DNA of 64,000 nt, from positions 164,774-228,773 of the forward strand of contig WGNI01000004.1 in the NCBI GenBank assembly GCA_016124655.1, given 5' to 3'. Positions 1-10,743 of this stretch are shown here, in pieces. The notes beneath the pieces are model-generated. The model worked only from the letters and a program-made list of their open reading frames with translations, was not told where the DNA came from and did no database searches. This DNA comes from Alphaproteobacteria bacterium (GTDB taxonomy: Bacteria; Pseudomonadota; Alphaproteobacteria; Caulobacterales; Aquidulcibacteraceae). The first letter of the stretch is position 1; every line of letters begins with the position of its first letter. Made by a program: the position numbers and the translations under genes.

Positions 1-1
1 C

Positions 2-580
2 GGTCAATCCGTGGCTGATCTTTGCGCCGCGCCTGGGGGGAAAACGCTGCAGCTGGCGGCGGCGGGGGCCAAGGTGACAGCCATCGACATCGATGCGGCC
101 CGGCTGGAGCGCGTGGCGCAAAACCTCAAGCGCGCCCGGCTTGAGGCCACGCTGATCGCGGCGGATGCGGGCAATTGGTCCCCGGCGGCGCCGTTCGACG
201 CGGTTCTGCTCGACGCGCCCTGCTCCGCCACCGGGACGTTGCGGCGCCATCCGGACGCTGCCTGGCTGCGCCGGCCCGGGGATATCCCGAAGCTTTCGCA
301 GCTGCAGCGCCGCCTGCTCGACGCCGCCGCGCGGATGGTGAAGCCGGGCGGCTTGTGCGTTTACGCGGTGTGCTCGCTTGAACCCGAGGAAGGCCCGGCG
401 ATTGTCACGGCCGCGCTGGGCGCCGGCGCGTGGCGGCGCAAGCCCTTGAGCGCAGAAGATGTTTCTGGCTGCGCGGCGTTTCTGACGCCGGAGGGCGACT
501 TGCGGACAACGCCGGCGCACTGGCCTGAGCGCGGCGGGCTCGACGGGTTCTACGCAGCGCGTCTGGAGCGCTGCGGGTGA
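2..580 (+). CDS. rsmB: 16S rRNA (cytosine-967-C5)-methyltransferase RsmB, 3' part
   Basis: This is the C-terminal catalytic half of an RsmB/NOL1/Sun-family methyltransferase; the reading frame runs off the left edge of the window, so the N-terminal NusB-like RNA-binding domain is missing. The SAM-binding motif DLCAAPGGKT, the conserved LLDAPCSATG segment and the catalytic YAVCSLEPEEG segment are all present in the expected order. Members of this family methylate C967 of 16S rRNA in the cytoplasm before 30S assembly, using the two conserved cysteines. It is followed 37 bases later by rpe on the same strand. The GTG at 11 is internal and not a start. The family assignment is firm; RsmB rather than a close paralogue is inferred from motif similarity. 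Confidence 0.88.
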   Translation, partial: GQSVADLCAAPGGKTLQLAAAGAKVTAIDIDAARLERVAQNLKRARLEATLIAADAGNWSPAAPFDAVLLDAPCSATGTLRRHPDAAWLRRPGDIPKLSQLQRRLLDAAARMVKPGGLCVYAVCSLEPEEGPAIVTAALGAGAWRRKPLSAEDVSGCAAFLTPEGDLRTTPAHWPERGGLDGFYAARLERCG

Positions 581-617
581 ACTTGCGCTCATGTGCGCAC
601 CCTGATACCCGCGACCC

Positions 618-1283
618 ATGGCGCGGACCCTGATCGCGCCGTCAATCCTGGCGGCAGATTTCTCAAAGCTGGGCGAAGAAGCGGTGGCGGTGGAAGCCGC
701 AGGCGCCGATCTTCTGCATGTCGACGTGATGGACGGGCACTTCGTGCCCAACATCACGATCGGGCCGGTGGTCCTGAAATCGCTGAAGCCGCACGTCAAA
801 ATCCCCTTCGACGTGCATTTGATGATCAGCCCGGTCGACGCGTATCTGCAGGCCTTCCGCGACGCGGGCGCGGATATCCTGACGGTGCATCCCGAAGCCG
901 GGCCGCATATTCATCGCACGCTGCAGGCCATCAAGGCGACGGGGGCCAAAGCTGGCGCATCGCTCAATCCCGGCACGCCCGTTGAAACGTTGGAGCCGCT
1001 GCTCGATCAGCTCGACCTGGTGCTGATCATGAGCGTGAATCCCGGCTTCGGCGGGCAAAGTTTCATCGCCAGCCAATTGCGCAAAATCGAACGCGCGCGC
1101 ACTATGATCGATGGGTGCGGGCGCGACATCATCCTGGAAGTTGATGGCGGCGTGAACGAAACGACGGCGCGACAATGCATTGAAGCGGGCGCCACCGCGC
1201 TGGTCGCGGGCACCGCAGTGTTTTCCGGCGATCGCGCCGATTACGCGCGAAACATCGCACGGCTGCGCGGCGACGCGCGGTGA
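618..1283 (+). CDS. rpe: Ribulose-phosphate 3-epimerase
   Basis: The 221-residue product has the usual length for Rpe, which interconverts ribulose 5-phosphate and xylulose 5-phosphate in the pentose phosphate pathway. The N-terminal [12 protein letters not shown], the metal- and acid-bearing [12 protein letters not shown], the DVHLM motif, [10 protein letters not shown] and the phosphate-binding VDGGV and AGTAVF segments mark the successive strands of the TIM barrel. The ATG at 618 precedes the conserved N-terminus directly. The stop codon at 1281-1283 overlaps or abuts the start of the heparinase-like gene, which suggests translational coupling. Confidence 0.95.
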   Translation: MARTLIAPSILAADFSKLGEEAVAVEAAGADLLHVDVMDGHFVPNITIGPVVLKSLKPHVKIPFDVHLMISPVDAYLQAFRDAGADILTVHPEAGPHIHRTLQAIKATGAKAGASLNPGTPVETLEPLLDQLDLVLIMSVNPGFGGQSFIASQLRKIERARTMIDGCGRDIILEVDGGVNETTARQCIEAGATALVAGTAVFSGDRADYARNIARLRGDAR

Positions 1284-1285
1284 CC

Positions 1286-2977
1286 ATGGCGGGGTTGCGC
1301 GCAACATCGCCCAACGCATGGCGGGCGCTGTTGAATGCGGCGACCGAAGAATGGCGCTCAACCCCGTTCTATCGCAATTCGCTCAACGGCTCGGACCCGC
1401 AGCGCGTGCTGCAATGGGGGCGCGATCCGCGCTTTGGCGATCCTGAGCGCGGGCGGGAAATCCTGCGCGGGCAATGGCGGATCGCTACGGAAAAGCTGCA
1501 TCCCACGCACCCGATCCCCTGGGCGGTGACGCATCCTTCGCCGCATTTCACGGCGCGGCTGCATTCGTTCTCGTGGCTGATCGATCTGGCCAGCATCGGC
1601 GCTGACAGCTACCCGCTCGCGGCCAAGCTGATCGAGACCTGGGCTCAGGCCTATGGCGATTGGCATGACGCCGCATGGGCCCCAGAACTTGTGTCGGAAC
1701 GGCTCTATGCCTGGATGTGCCACGGCCAACCGGCGTTGGCGCGCGCGGATCCCGCCATGCAGCCCGCGCTTTTGCGCTCGATCGGGCGCCAGGCGCGCCA
1801 CCTGCTGCAGGCGGCCAAGGACATCCACAATCCCATCGCGCGGATCAAAGCCGGCGCCGCGCTTGTCGTGACGGGCTGCGCGATCGCCGACGGCGAAGCA
1901 ATGGTCGATCTCGGCAAGGAAATCCTGGTCGAAGCGTGCGCTTCGCAGTTTCATCCGGACGGCGGACATTTGTCGCGTTCGCCCGAGGCCTGCCTGATGG
2001 CGGTTTGCGACCTGATGACCGCGGATGATGCGCTGGCGCGCAAGGGCGTGGAGTGCCCGCGCCTGATGCACGACACGCAGACCCGCACAGCCACGCTCTT
2101 GCGCCTTCTGCGCTATCCCGACGGGGCGCTCGCCAACTTTCATGGCGGCTCGGAATCTGATCCGCGCGCCATCGCACGCATCCTGACGGACCTGCATGTC
2201 GCCGAGCCGGCGTTTCAGTTCGCCACGCAGTCGGGCTATCAGCGCATTGTCGCCGGCGAGACGACCTTTCTGATGGATGTTGGGCCTGCGCCGCCGCGCG
2301 GCTTCGGCGAGCGCGCGCATGCGAGCGCTTTGGCGTTCGAGTTGTGCAGCGGCGGCGATCGGCTGATCGTCAATGTCGGCGCGGCGCGCGAACTGGCGCC
2401 GGAGTGGCGCGCGGCCGCGCGCGCGACCAACGGCCATTCCACGCTGGGCGTCGATGACGCGCTCTCAGCGCCCTTTCGGCGGCGAGGCCTGCGCGGCGCG
2501 GCTGAGCCATCCGGTCCTGATGTGCGCAGCAAGCGCACCGAAGGCCAAGAATGGATCAGCGTCGAAGCGGAGCATGAAGGCTATCGCGCGTCGTATGGCT
2601 TTATTCATCGCCGCACGATTTCGCTCGACGCTTCAGGCCGGCGCGTCGCGGGCCTTGATCAATTGAGCCGGCCGTTTGTTGACGGCAAGGCGTCGAGCCA
2701 GCGCGCCATCCCCTACGCGATCCGGTTTCATCTGCATCCTGGCGTGCGCGCGGGATGGCACGCGCCGCGCGAACCGAAGCTTGAAACCCCTGGCGGACGG
2801 GTGTGGCGGATGAAAACCGACGCCGTGCAGGTGCGGATCGAAGACAGCGTGTATCTCTCCGCCGCGAACACGCCGCAGCGTTCGACGCAGGTGGTGATGT
2901 TCGGCGAAGCCGATCCCAACGGCGCCGGAACCGAGCCTTCCAACCAGGTGTTCTGGCAATTGATCCGCATTGATTAG
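1286..2977 (+). CDS. Heparinase II/III family protein
   Basis: The product is about 563 residues and resembles heparinase II/III-like proteins: an N-terminal alpha-helical toroid region with many tryptophans, the FHGGSESD segment near residue 290, and a beta-rich C-terminal half. Such proteins are polysaccharide lyases or relatives, usually periplasmic or surface-acting, but no clear signal peptide is visible here and the substrate is unknown. I chose the ATG at 1286; an in-frame GTG at 1280 overlaps the rpe stop. The position between rpe and the convergent permease gene fits a conserved alphaproteobacterial neighbourhood near purH (recalled, not searched). Confidence 0.75.
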   Translation: MAGLRATSPNAWRALLNAATEEWRSTPFYRNSLNGSDPQRVLQWGRDPRFGDPERGREILRGQWRIATEKLHPTHPIPWAVTHPSPHFTARLHSFSWLIDLASIGADSYPLAAKLIETWAQAYGDWHDAAWAPELVSERLYAWMCHGQPALARADPAMQPALLRSIGRQARHLLQAAKDIHNPIARIKAGAALVVTGCAIADGEAMVDLGKEILVEACASQFHPDGGHLSRSPEACLMAVCDLMTADDALARKGVECPRLMHDTQTRTATLLRLLRYPDGALANFHGGSESDPRAIARILTDLHVAEPAFQFATQSGYQRIVAGETTFLMDVGPAPPRGFGERAHASALAFELCSGGDRLIVNVGAARELAPEWRAAARATNGHSTLGVDDALSAPFRRRGLRGAAEPSGPDVRSKRTEGQEWISVEAEHEGYRASYGFIHRRTISLDASGRRVAGLDQLSRPFVDGKASSQRAIPYAIRFHLHPGVRAGWHAPREPKLETPGGRVWRMKTDAVQVRIEDSVYLSAANTPQRSTQVVMFGEADPNGAGTEPSNQVFWQLIRID

Positions 2978-2989
2978 CGATCGCGTCAA

Positions 2990-4054
2990 TCATGCGCCCG
3001 GCGCGGGCAGAGATTCGCCCAACACCTTGTTGACGTACAATTTGATGATGAACGTCGCCATCACGACCGCGATCGGCAAGGCCAGAAGCACGCCCAGCGG
3101 TCCGAACAGCAAGCCCATGGCTAGCACGACAAACAAGGTCACGGCGGGCGGCATGGATACGGCGCGGCGCTGCACCAGCGGATAAATCACGTTCGCCTCC
3201 AATTGCGAGGCGATGGTGTAGCCGATCACGGCCCAGAGCGCGGTCTGCGGGCTGACGGTCAACGCCAGCAGCGCAGCCGGGATCATCGCAACGAAGGGAC
3301 CAACCAAAGGCACGATCTGAGCCGCGCCCGCGATCAGCGCGAGCGCCAGGAAAGCCGGCACTTTCAGCGCCCAAAAGGTCACGCCCACGAGCACGGCGAT
3401 GGTAGCCATGGAGATCAGCGTGCCCTGCATCCATTTGCGCAACGCCACCGCGGAGGCGCGCATGGCATCGGAGACATCGGGGCGCAGGCCGCGCGGCAAG
3501 AGCACGAGCGCACCGTCGATATAGGACCGCGGACTGGCGGCGAAAAAGATCGCGGCGACCAGCACGACGAAGGTGTCCACTGCGGCGTTGACGAAGGACA
3601 AGGTGACGTTGCCGAGATTGGCGATCACATCGGAGATGGCGGCGCCATCGCCGCGGCGCGCCAGGAACTGCTCCATCTGCTGGACCGCCGCGGGCCCGAA
3701 CGGGGCCTGCATCAAATAGGTCCTGAGATCGCTCCAGGCTTGCGGCAGGCGCGCGGCGAGATCGTCGGTCTGGGCGCTGATCTGGGCGCCGAACATCCAA
3801 AATAGGCCAATAACGGCGGCGAGGAAGAGCACCACCACGAGCGCCAACGAGCCCGCCGGGCCGAGCGGCGTGCGCCTGGCGATCGGGTTGGCGAGGCCGC
3901 GCAAGCCGACGGAAATCACCGCGGCGGCGAAGACCAGCAACAGGACGTGGCGCCACGTCCAGGCCAGGAGCGCGACGGCGACGACAGCCAGCACGATGAG
4001 AGCGCGGCGGAGCGTTGTGTCAGAACCGCCGGCGGCGCGATGTTGGTCTGCCAT
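2990..4054 (-). CDS. AI-2E family transporter (PerM-like permease)
   Basis: This 354-residue polytopic membrane protein begins with two adjacent hydrophobic segments around residues 18-55 and ends with the family's long hydrophobic C-terminal block, including PLVGPFVAMIPA, the SQLEANVIYPLVQ segment and GPLGVLLALPIAV. These are the recognisable features of the AI-2E/PerM exporter family (UPF0118). Known members export AI-2 or act as antiporters; the substrate cannot be read from sequence. The ATG at 4054 is preferred because the open frame upstream to 4396 encodes an arginine-rich, non-membrane stretch overlapping purH antisense. The gene is convergent with the heparinase gene and divergent from purH. 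Confidence 0.85.
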   Translation of the reverse strand: MADQHRAAGGSDTTLRRALIVLAVVAVALLAWTWRHVLLLVFAAAVISVGLRGLANPIARRTPLGPAGSLALVVVLFLAAVIGLFWMFGAQISAQTDDLAARLPQAWSDLRTYLMQAPFGPAAVQQMEQFLARRGDGAAISDVIANLGNVTLSFVNAAVDTFVVLVAAIFFAASPRSYIDGALVLLPRGLRPDVSDAMRASAVALRKWMQGTLISMATIAVLVGVTFWALKVPAFLALALIAGAAQIVPLVGPFVAMIPAALLALTVSPQTALWAVIGYTIASQLEANVIYPLVQRRAVSMPPAVTLFVVLAMGLLFGPLGVLLALPIAVVMATFIIKLYVNKVLGESLPAPGA

Positions 4055-4171
4055 GCCTAGCCAACTGTTCCGGCCGGGCGGCGTTCCGGCAGCCGTCCGC
4101 TGCGGCGCCCCGCGCGCTGGCGCGGGCCCCCGAAGCCGCCTAACCAGACATTTTTCGCGCAGAAGGTCCGC

Positions 4172-5758
4172 ATGTCCCTCCTCCCCATCCGCCGGGCGCT
4201 GCTTTCGGTTTCCGACAAGACCGGACTGATCGAGGCCGCGCAAGCTTTGTCCGCGCGGGGCGTCGCGCTGATCTCGACGGGCGGCACCAAGGCCGCCATC
4301 GCAGCCGCGGGCCTGGCGGTCAAGGATGTGAGCGCGGTCACGGGATTTCCGGAAATGATGGATGGGCGGGTGAAGACGCTGCATCCGAAAATTCACGGCG
4401 CGCTTTTAGCGCTGCGCGACAATGGCGAGCACAACGCGGCGCTTGAAGCGCACGACATCGCGCCGATCGATCTGTTGTACGTCAACCTTTATCCGTTTGA
4501 GGAAACGCTGCGCAGCGGCGCGGACTTCGAAACTTGCGTGGAGAACATCGATATCGGCGGGCCGGCGATGATCCGCGCGGCGGCGAAGAATCACGGCTTC
4601 ACGACGGTGTGCACAGACACGGGCGATATCGCGCGTGTCTTGGAGGAGATGGCGGCGCACGACGGCGCTGTGACACATGCGCTGCGCAAGCAGCTTGCGG
4701 CAAAGGCCTATGCGCGCACGGCCGCTTATGATGCGGCGATTTCAAATTGGTACGCCGCGCAAACGGGCGAAGACGCGCCGGCGTGGCGGGCTTTCGGCGG
4801 CGGTTTGAAGCAGACGCTGCGCTATGGCGAAAATCCGCATCAGACCGCGGCGTTTTATGTGTCGGCGGATGCGCGCGCCGGCGTCGCCACGGCGCGGCAG
4901 ATCCAAGGCCGCGAGCTTTCCTACAACAATATCGCCGATGCCGACGCGGCGATCGAACTCATTGCGGAATTCGATCCTGCGCAGAGCGCGGCGGTCGCGA
5001 TCATCAAGCACGCCAATCCGTGCGGCGTCGCCTTGGGCGGGGATGTGAAGGCCGCCTATGAGCGTGCGTTTCTATGCGATCAGGTGTCGGCGTTCGGCGG
5101 GATCGTGGCGGCCAATCGCGCGCTCGACGGCGCCGCGGCGACCGAGATCGTCAAGATCATGACAGAGATCGTGATCGCGCCGGACGCCGACGCCGACGCG
5201 CTGGCGATTTTCGCGAAGAAGAAGAATCTGCGACTGCTCCTGACCGGCGCCCTGCCCGATGCGCACGCGCCGGGTATGACGTTCCGATCGGTCTCGGGGG
5301 GATTTCTGGCGCAAACCCGCGATGCGGGTCGCATCACGCGCGAGAACCTCACCATCGTCACGAAACGCGCGCCGACCGATCAGGAGATCGCGGACATGCT
5401 GTTTGCGTTCACGGTGTGCAAGCATGTGAAGTCGAACGCCATCGTCTACGCGAAGGACGGCCAAACCGCGGGCGTCGGCGCGGGGCAGATGAACCGCCGC
5501 GACAGCGCGCGGATCGCTGCGGTGCGGGCGCGGGAAGCAGCTGAGGCCGCGGGCTGGGCCAGCCCGCTGACGCTCGGCAGCGCGTGCGCGTCGGATGCGT
5601 TCTTTCCTTTCGCCGATGGGCTGATCCAGGCGGCGGAAGCCGGCGCGACGGCGATCATCCAGCCGGGCGGATCGATCCGCGACAAGGAGGTGATCGAGGC
5701 CGCCGACGCGGCGGGCCTGGCCATGGCGTTCACGGGGATGCGGCACTTCCGGCACTGA
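4172..5758 (+). CDS. purH: Bifunctional AICAR formyltransferase / IMP cyclohydrolase
   Basis: PurH catalyses the last two steps of de novo IMP synthesis. The 528-residue product has the usual length. The N-terminal methylglyoxal-synthase-like IMP cyclohydrolase domain starts with [12 protein letters not shown] and includes STGGTKAAI and [16 protein letters not shown]. The formyltransferase part carries [24 protein letters not shown] with the catalytic Lys-His pair, and [15 protein letters not shown]. The ATG at 4172 directly precedes the conserved N-terminus. It stands alone among non-purine neighbours, as is common in this group. Confidence 0.97.
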   Translation: MSLLPIRRALLSVSDKTGLIEAAQALSARGVALISTGGTKAAIAAAGLAVKDVSAVTGFPEMMDGRVKTLHPKIHGALLALRDNGEHNAALEAHDIAPIDLLYVNLYPFEETLRSGADFETCVENIDIGGPAMIRAAAKNHGFTTVCTDTGDIARVLEEMAAHDGAVTHALRKQLAAKAYARTAAYDAAISNWYAAQTGEDAPAWRAFGGGLKQTLRYGENPHQTAAFYVSADARAGVATARQIQGRELSYNNIADADAAIELIAEFDPAQSAAVAIIKHANPCGVALGGDVKAAYERAFLCDQVSAFGGIVAANRALDGAAATEIVKIMTEIVIAPDADADALAIFAKKKNLRLLLTGALPDAHAPGMTFRSVSGGFLAQTRDAGRITRENLTIVTKRAPTDQEIADMLFAFTVCKHVKSNAIVYAKDGQTAGVGAGQMNRRDSARIAAVRAREAAEAAGWASPLTLGSACASDAFFPFADGLIQAAEAGATAIIQPGGSIRDKEVIEAADAAGLAMAFTGMRHFRH

Positions 5759-5820
5759 AGCGCCGCGCCGATACGGTTGCAGGGCTTTGCGGAAAGGCCC
5801 CGCGCGCCGTATGAAACGGC

Positions 5821-6231
5821 ATGGCTGTGCAAACGACCTTCGAACAGGAGACGGACGGCGTGATCGTGCGCGCCTCGCCGGCTTATCTGCCGGCGGAGTC
5901 GCAGCCGAAGGCGTCGAAATTCGTCTGGGTCTATACGATCGAAATCGAGAACAAGACGGCGGAAACGATCCAATTGCTTTCGCGGTTGTGGAAGATCACC
6001 GACGCGAATGGGGTGACGCACCGCGTCGAGGGCGACGGCGTGGTCGGGGAGCAGCCGGTGCTCGAGCCGGGGGAGATGTTCCGCTACACCAGCGCCTGCC
6101 CGCTCTCCACGCCGAGCGGTTGGATGGTCGGCTCGTATCGCATGACGCGACCGCAGACCGGCGAAGTCTTCGAGGTCGCCGTGCCTGCGTTTTCGTTGGA
6201 TAGCCCGCAACGGCCGCAATACGCCAATTAG
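5821..6231 (+). CDS. apaG: ApaG protein
   Basis: The 136-residue product is an ApaG/Co2+-Mg2+ efflux-associated family protein with an immunoglobulin-like beta fold. Visible signatures are [25 protein letters not shown], the [16 protein letters not shown] glycine-rich segment and the [15 protein letters not shown] segment near the C-terminus. ApaG is linked genetically to resistance to cobalt and to Ap4A metabolism in enterobacteria, but its biochemical role is not settled. It follows purH by 62 bases on the same strand. Confidence 0.93.
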   Translation: MAVQTTFEQETDGVIVRASPAYLPAESQPKASKFVWVYTIEIENKTAETIQLLSRLWKITDANGVTHRVEGDGVVGEQPVLEPGEMFRYTSACPLSTPSGWMVGSYRMTRPQTGEVFEVAVPAFSLDSPQRPQYAN

Positions 6232-6253
6232 CCGAACTCGCTTGGAGGCGCGC

Positions 6254-6799
6254 ATGCACGCTCAGTTCGAAGAGGCCATGCGCCGCGTGATCACCGGCGA
6301 CGACGCATCGGGCCAATCGACCATCATCGTCGATGGACCGCCCTCGAACGCGGGCGGCGACAATCCCGCCAATCTGTTCGAAATCTGGACGGACGCGGTG
6401 AGCGGCGCACTTGATCCGAAAGAGCACGCCGATCTCGGCGCCAAGAAGGCGTCGCTGTGTCCGCCGCATGGATCGGTCAAGGTGCGGTGGTTCGTGGCGC
6501 AGCCAACGCCCGACGGGATTCCCGCGGAAAAGATCAACGCCATCGTGCGCGATGCGTTCGCGGCGATTGACGCGGGACATTGCGTGACGGATCAATCCAA
6601 ACATCCCGCCATGCACAAGACGGAATCAATCGATGTGATCTGCGTGTTGCAGGGCGATGTCTCGCTGATTCTCGACGGCGTCGAGACGCGCCTGAAGCCG
6701 GGCAATGTCGTCATTCAGCGCGGAACGTCGCATGCCTGGAAAGCGCATGGCGCACCGGCGCTGATGCTCGCCGTGCTGATCGAGCGCGGGCTCAAGTAA
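6254..6799 (+). CDS. Cupin-domain protein
   Basis: The product of about 181 residues has a C-terminal cupin barrel: [19 protein letters not shown] carries the first metal-type motif with His and Glu, and [20 protein letters not shown] gives the second motif with a His. The N-terminal half, including [11 protein letters not shown] and a [11 protein letters not shown] segment, is not a cupin motif I recognise. The family includes oxygenases and sugar-binding or regulatory proteins, so the reaction is unknown. I start at ATG 6254 because GGAGG lies six bases upstream; a TTG at 6242 would place the start before that site. The 3' end overlaps the convergent hslO stop by eight bases. Confidence 0.75.
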   Translation: MHAQFEEAMRRVITGDDASGQSTIIVDGPPSNAGGDNPANLFEIWTDAVSGALDPKEHADLGAKKASLCPPHGSVKVRWFVAQPTPDGIPAEKINAIVRDAFAAIDAGHCVTDQSKHPAMHKTESIDVICVLQGDVSLILDGVETRLKPGNVVIQRGTSHAWKAHGAPALMLAVLIERGLK

Positions 6800-7691
6800 A
6801 AAAGCGCGGCGCGATCTCGGCAGGCGGAATGCGGTAAGTACGCGCGCAGAATTCGCACCGCGCGTGCATGAAACCGTCGGGCTCGACAAGATCGGCCAAT
6901 TCGTCGCCGGAAAAGGACCGTAGCACGGCGGTCAAACGCTCCTTGTCGCAGGTGCAACGATCGCTCAGCGCAGACGGCGTCGTCATGCGCACGCCGTCCT
7001 CATGGAAGAGCCGATACAAGACGCGGTCCGCCGGCAGCGCTGGATCGACCAATTCCTCGTCGCGCAGCGTGCCGAAAAGGATTTCCGCGCGCTCCCACGC
7101 GTCTTGCGTATCCCCGCGCGCGGCGTCGCCAGCGATGCGCTGCATGAGAGCGCCGCCGGCGCGCCAGGTCTGCGCACCCGCTTCGAGGACCTGTGCGACC
7201 GCAAGCGCGACGCGCGTCGGGGTTTGTTCGGAATGGAGAAAATAATGCTCCGCGGCGGCGGCGAGCGTTTCGCCGTGCAGCGCCACAACGCCTTGATGGC
7301 TGGGGCCGTCGTCGCCGCGATCGTGCGTCATCACCAGCGCGGCCTCTCCCAAGAGCGCGCGGGGCGTCATGCGCACGGACGAGAGCGCTGCGCGATCGGC
7401 GATTCGGGCATAGCCGCGCAGGCCGCCATCGGAGCGATATTCCGCGACCAACAGGTTTACCGGTCCCGCCCCCTGGGCCTGGACAACGAAGCGGCCTTCG
7501 GCCTTCAGGAGCGCGCCGACCAGCGCGGCGAGCGCCAGCGCTTCCCCAAGCAAAAGCGCTACCGGCCAAGGATAATCATGGCGCTTCAGAATCGGATCGA
7601 GGGCGCCTGGCCCGAGACGGGCGATGCGGCCGCGAAGCGGCGCGCCTTCGACGCTGAACGTCGCCGCGCAATCATCGTCGGGCGGCGTCAT
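6792..7691 (-). CDS. hslO: Redox-regulated chaperone Hsp33
   Basis: Hsp33 is a cytosolic holdase activated by oxidation and unfolding. The 299-residue product carries the diagnostic C-terminal zinc switch: a CxC pair in DRCTCDKE, thirty residues, then CEFC near the end, within the spacing known for the family. The central domain includes GGLRGYARI and a region matching the substrate-binding platform. The ATG at 7691 overlaps the argF stop by four bases, so hslO is the last gene of an argD-argF-hslO unit. The much longer upstream frame is argF antisense noise. Confidence 0.93.
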   Translation of the reverse strand: MTPPDDDCAATFSVEGAPLRGRIARLGPGALDPILKRHDYPWPVALLLGEALALAALVGALLKAEGRFVVQAQGAGPVNLLVAEYRSDGGLRGYARIADRAALSSVRMTPRALLGEAALVMTHDRGDDGPSHQGVVALHGETLAAAAEHYFLHSEQTPTRVALAVAQVLEAGAQTWRAGGALMQRIAGDAARGDTQDAWERAEILFGTLRDEELVDPALPADRVLYRLFHEDGVRMTTPSALSDRCTCDKERLTAVLRSFSGDELADLVEPDGFMHARCEFCARTYRIPPAEIAPRFFT

Positions 7692-8629
7692 AGCAGGCGG
7701 AAGCACCACATGAGCGCGGCCTTCTGTGCGTGCAGGCGATTTTCCGCTTCGTCCCATACGGCCGATTGCGCGCCGTCCATCACATCGGCGGATACTTCTT
7801 CTCCGCGATGCGCTGGCAGGCAGTGCATGAACATCGCATGCGGCGCCGCGCGTTGCATGAGTTCGGCATCGACAGCAAACGGCGGGAACGCCTGCATGCG
7901 CTCGTCCTTGTCCGGATCGCCCATCGACACCCAGGTATCGGTGACGACGACATCGGCGCCGGCGACCGCAGCGCCCGGATCGGCGCCCACGTCCACCCGT
8001 GCGCCGGATGCGCGCGCGGCGTGCACATCCTGGGTTCGCGGCGCGTAGTTGGGGGGCGTTGCGATTCGCAAGGCGTAGCCCAAGACAGGTGCTGCGTGCA
8101 GGAAGCTCGTCAGCACGTTGTTGCCATCGCCGACCCAGGCGATTGTCTTGCCGCGCACGTCGCCGAGGCGTTCCTCGATCGTCAGCAAGTCCGCCAATAT
8201 TTGGCAAGGATGCGAACGATCACTCAAGCCGTTCAAGACCGGCACGTCCGCGGCTGAGGCGAAGCCTTCGATATCCTCATGCCGGTTGGCGCGGATCATC
8301 ACGGCGTCGACCATGCACGAGAGCACGCGCGCGGTGTCCTCCACGGTTTCGCCGCGGCCCAATTGCATGTCATTGGCGCTCATCACCAGCGCGGAGCCGC
8401 CGAGCTGGCGCATCGCGACGTCGAACGAAACCCGCGTGCGCGTCGAATTCTTCTGAAAAATCATCGCCAAGACGCGCCCGTCGCAGGGGCGATCGGGATC
8501 GGACGCGCCTTTCGGCATGCCGGCGCGCGCCTGCTTACGCCGGCGGGCCTGGTTCAGAATTGCGCGCAGGTCGGCTGCGCCGAGCGCTGTCAGATCCAGC
8601 AGATGGCGCGGCGGCGCCGCATCGCTCAC
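7688..8629 (-). CDS. argF: Ornithine carbamoyltransferase
   Basis: ArgF condenses ornithine and carbamoyl phosphate to citrulline in arginine biosynthesis. The 313-residue product shows the carbamoyl phosphate site STRTRVSF, the HPCQILADL segment, and [11 protein letters not shown] with the catalytic cysteine and ornithine-binding residues. The start is GTG at 8629, overlapping the argD stop as GTGA; no ATG lies close to the conserved N-terminus. The gene lies between argD and hslO, forming a compact coupled operon. Confidence 0.96.
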   Translation of the reverse strand: MSDAAPPRHLLDLTALGAADLRAILNQARRRKQARAGMPKGASDPDRPCDGRVLAMIFQKNSTRTRVSFDVAMRQLGGSALVMSANDMQLGRGETVEDTARVLSCMVDAVMIRANRHEDIEGFASAADVPVLNGLSDRSHPCQILADLLTIEERLGDVRGKTIAWVGDGNNVLTSFLHAAPVLGYALRIATPPNYAPRTQDVHAARASGARVDVGADPGAAVAGADVVVTDTWVSMGDPDKDERMQAFPPFAVDAELMQRAAPHAMFMHCLPAHRGEEVSADVMDGAQSAVWDEAENRLHAQKAALMWCFRLL

Positions 8630-9819
8630 GCGGCGGCTCCGGCATCGATGTCGTTCAGCGCGGCGTCGAGCACATCGACAGCATGCGAGACATGGGTTTC
8701 GTCAATGATCAGCGGCGGCGCGATGCGCAGCACGTTATCGCCTGCAACGCCAACCAGGAGTTTGCGCGCGCGCGCGGAGGCCTGCACGGTCTTGGGATCG
8801 ATCGTGAGCTTCACGCCGCGCAACATGCCCTTGCCGCGCACATCGACGACGAGATCGGGGTGACGATCGCGCAGGCCTTCCAGCGATTGCCCCAGATGGT
8901 TCGACATGTCGCGCACGCGCGAGAGAAATTCCGGGGCGTTGATGATGTCGAACACGGCGTTGCCGACCGCCATGGCGAGCGGATTGCCGCCGAATGTCGA
9001 GCCGTGCACGCCGCGCGTCATGCCCTTGGCCGCTTCGGCGCTGGCGAGAAACGCGCCCATCGGAAATCCGCCGCCGACGCCCTTGGCGACGGCCATGATG
9101 TCGGGGGTGACGCCGGCCCATTCGTGGGCCCAGAGTTTGCCGGTGCGCGCTGCGCCGCATTGCACTTCGTCGAAAATCAAGAGCGCGCCCACTTTATCGC
9201 AGGCCTCGCGAATGCCGCGCAGGCATTGTTCGGGCACGGCGCGCACGCCGCCTTCGCCTTGAACGGGCTCAAGGATGATTGCGGCGGTTTTTTCCGTCAG
9301 CGCGGCGTTAAAGGCGTCGTGATCGCCGAACGGAACTTGCACATAACCCGGCAGCCGAGGGCCGAAGCCTTCGACATAGTTCGGATTGCCCGACGCGTTG
9401 ATCGCAGCGTACGAGCGGCCGTGGAATGAGCCAGAGAATCCAATGATGTCGATCCGCTCCGGCTGGCCGTTCGCTGTGTGATATTTGCGCGCCATCTTCA
9501 GCGCGCCTTCGATCGCCTCGGTGCCGGAATTGGTGAAAAACACGACGTCGGCAAAGCTGGTCTCGACATATTTCGCGGCGAGGCGTTCCTGGCCTTCAAC
9601 GCGGAACATATTGGAGAGATGCCAAAGCTTCTGCGCCTGGCCGGTCAATGCATCGACCAGCGCGGGATGGGCGTGGCCCAGCGCGTTCACCGCGATGCCG
9701 GCGATGAAGTCGAGATAGCGCTCGTTCTTATCGGTGAAGAGCCATGCGCCCTCGCCGCGCACGAACACTTCCTGCGGCGGCGAATAGACGGGCAGGATTT
9801 GCGACGGCGAGGCGGACAT
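8626..9819 (-). CDS. argD: Acetylornithine aminotransferase (ArgD family)
   Basis: This 397-residue class III PLP-dependent aminotransferase carries the lysine-containing segment [14 protein letters not shown], the [12 protein letters not shown] segment, and [17 protein letters not shown] for cofactor phosphate binding. ArgD transfers an amino group from glutamate to N-acetylglutamate semialdehyde and often also serves as DapC in lysine synthesis. The ATG at 9819 directly precedes the conserved [17 protein letters not shown] region. Its place immediately before argF supports the arginine role. Confidence 0.95.
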   Translation of the reverse strand: MSASPSQILPVYSPPQEVFVRGEGAWLFTDKNERYLDFIAGIAVNALGHAHPALVDALTGQAQKLWHLSNMFRVEGQERLAAKYVETSFADVVFFTNSGTEAIEGALKMARKYHTANGQPERIDIIGFSGSFHGRSYAAINASGNPNYVEGFGPRLPGYVQVPFGDHDAFNAALTEKTAAIILEPVQGEGGVRAVPEQCLRGIREACDKVGALLIFDEVQCGAARTGKLWAHEWAGVTPDIMAVAKGVGGGFPMGAFLASAEAAKGMTRGVHGSTFGGNPLAMAVGNAVFDIINAPEFLSRVRDMSNHLGQSLEGLRDRHPDLVVDVRGKGMLRGVKLTIDPKTVQASARARKLLVGVAGDNVLRIAPPLIIDETHVSHAVDVLDAALNDIDAGAAA

Positions 9820-9887
9820 GGTGCGGTTTCCCTTCGAGAAAAGGCGGGGCTTGTCAGCCGCAACGGCCCCTGCGTCAAGCTACGATA

Positions 9888-10724
9888 TTAGGCCTTGAGG
9901 CGATACCCGCTCTTCAGAAGCGCCCAAGACCCCCAGCACAACACCGCCGCGATCAAAGCGGCGCTCACGGCGCTCAGCGCGAGCGGCGCGTCGGACACGC
10001 CGATGAAGGCGGAGCGGAATCCGTCGATCAGGAAGAAGACCGGATTGTAGTGGCTGATGGTCGAGAACGGCTGGGGCAGCGCGTCGACGCTGTAGAAGGT
10101 GCCGGACAGGAAGGTGAGCGGCGTCACCACGAAGTTGGTGAAGGCAGCCAGGTGGTCGAACTTGTCGGCCAGGACGCCGCCGATCAGGCCGACCGCGCCG
10201 AAGATCACGGAGGCGCAGACCCCGAAATAGATCGCGCTGAACCAGTTCTTCGGGACCACGTCAGCAAACAGCGCGACCGCCACAAGGCTCGCCGCGCCCA
10301 CCAAGAGCCCGCGCGCGGCGGCGCCCAGAATAAACGCGATGGCGTGCTCCAGCGCCGAAAGCGGCGGCATCAGAAAGTCCACCGAATTGCCCTGGACCTT
10401 GGCGATGACCATCGACGAGGCGGCGTTTTGGAATGCGTTGGTGATGATCGCCATCATGGCCAGACCCGCGGCGAGCCCATCGGCGTAGGGCACGCTGGTC
10501 AAGCCCCAGCGGCGGTCGCCAAAGGCCAGCGAAAACACCATCATGAACAGGATCGTCGACATCAGCGGGGCGAACACCGTCTGCATGCCGACCTTCAGAA
10601 ACCGCCAGATTTCACGCCAGAGCAGCGTGCGCAGGCCGAGCCAGTTGATCGCGCCGTAGCGCCGCGACTGCAGGCGCATGGCGCTCTCGGCGTGCAACAC
10701 TTCTGTCGGGGTGGGCGCATCCAT
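9888..10724 (-). CDS. ABC-2 type transporter permease
   Basis: The 278-residue product is an integral membrane permease of the ABC-2/NodJ-YadH type, with six hydrophobic segments and conserved LMSTILFMMVFSLAFG, LMPPLSALEHAI and the C-terminal FLSGTFYSVDALP to NPVFFLIDGFRSAF block. Such permeases pair with a separate ATPase to export polysaccharides, lipids or drugs. No ATPase gene adjoins it here, so the partner must be elsewhere. It is transcribed away from gcrA and toward argD. Confidence 0.85.
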   Translation of the reverse strand: MDAPTPTEVLHAESAMRLQSRRYGAINWLGLRTLLWREIWRFLKVGMQTVFAPLMSTILFMMVFSLAFGDRRWGLTSVPYADGLAAGLAMMAIITNAFQNAASSMVIAKVQGNSVDFLMPPLSALEHAIAFILGAAARGLLVGAASLVAVALFADVVPKNWFSAIYFGVCASVIFGAVGLIGGVLADKFDHLAAFTNFVVTPLTFLSGTFYSVDALPQPFSTISHYNPVFFLIDGFRSAFIGVSDAPLALSAVSAALIAAVLCWGSWALLKSGYRLKA

Positions 10725-10743
10725 GGGGCAAATTTATCCTTCG

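Noticed and set aside
1358..2437. 359-codon frame opposite the heparinase-like gene
   Set aside because: Low-complexity shadow; the plus-strand gene has family motifs and correct codon bias.
4055..4396. N-terminal extension of the AI-2E permease
   Set aside because: The extension is antisense to purH and lacks protein-like character; ATG 4054 fits the family start.
5759..5820. Terminator after purH
   Set aside because: GGGCTTT/AAAGGCC can pair but no T-run follows on the plus strand.
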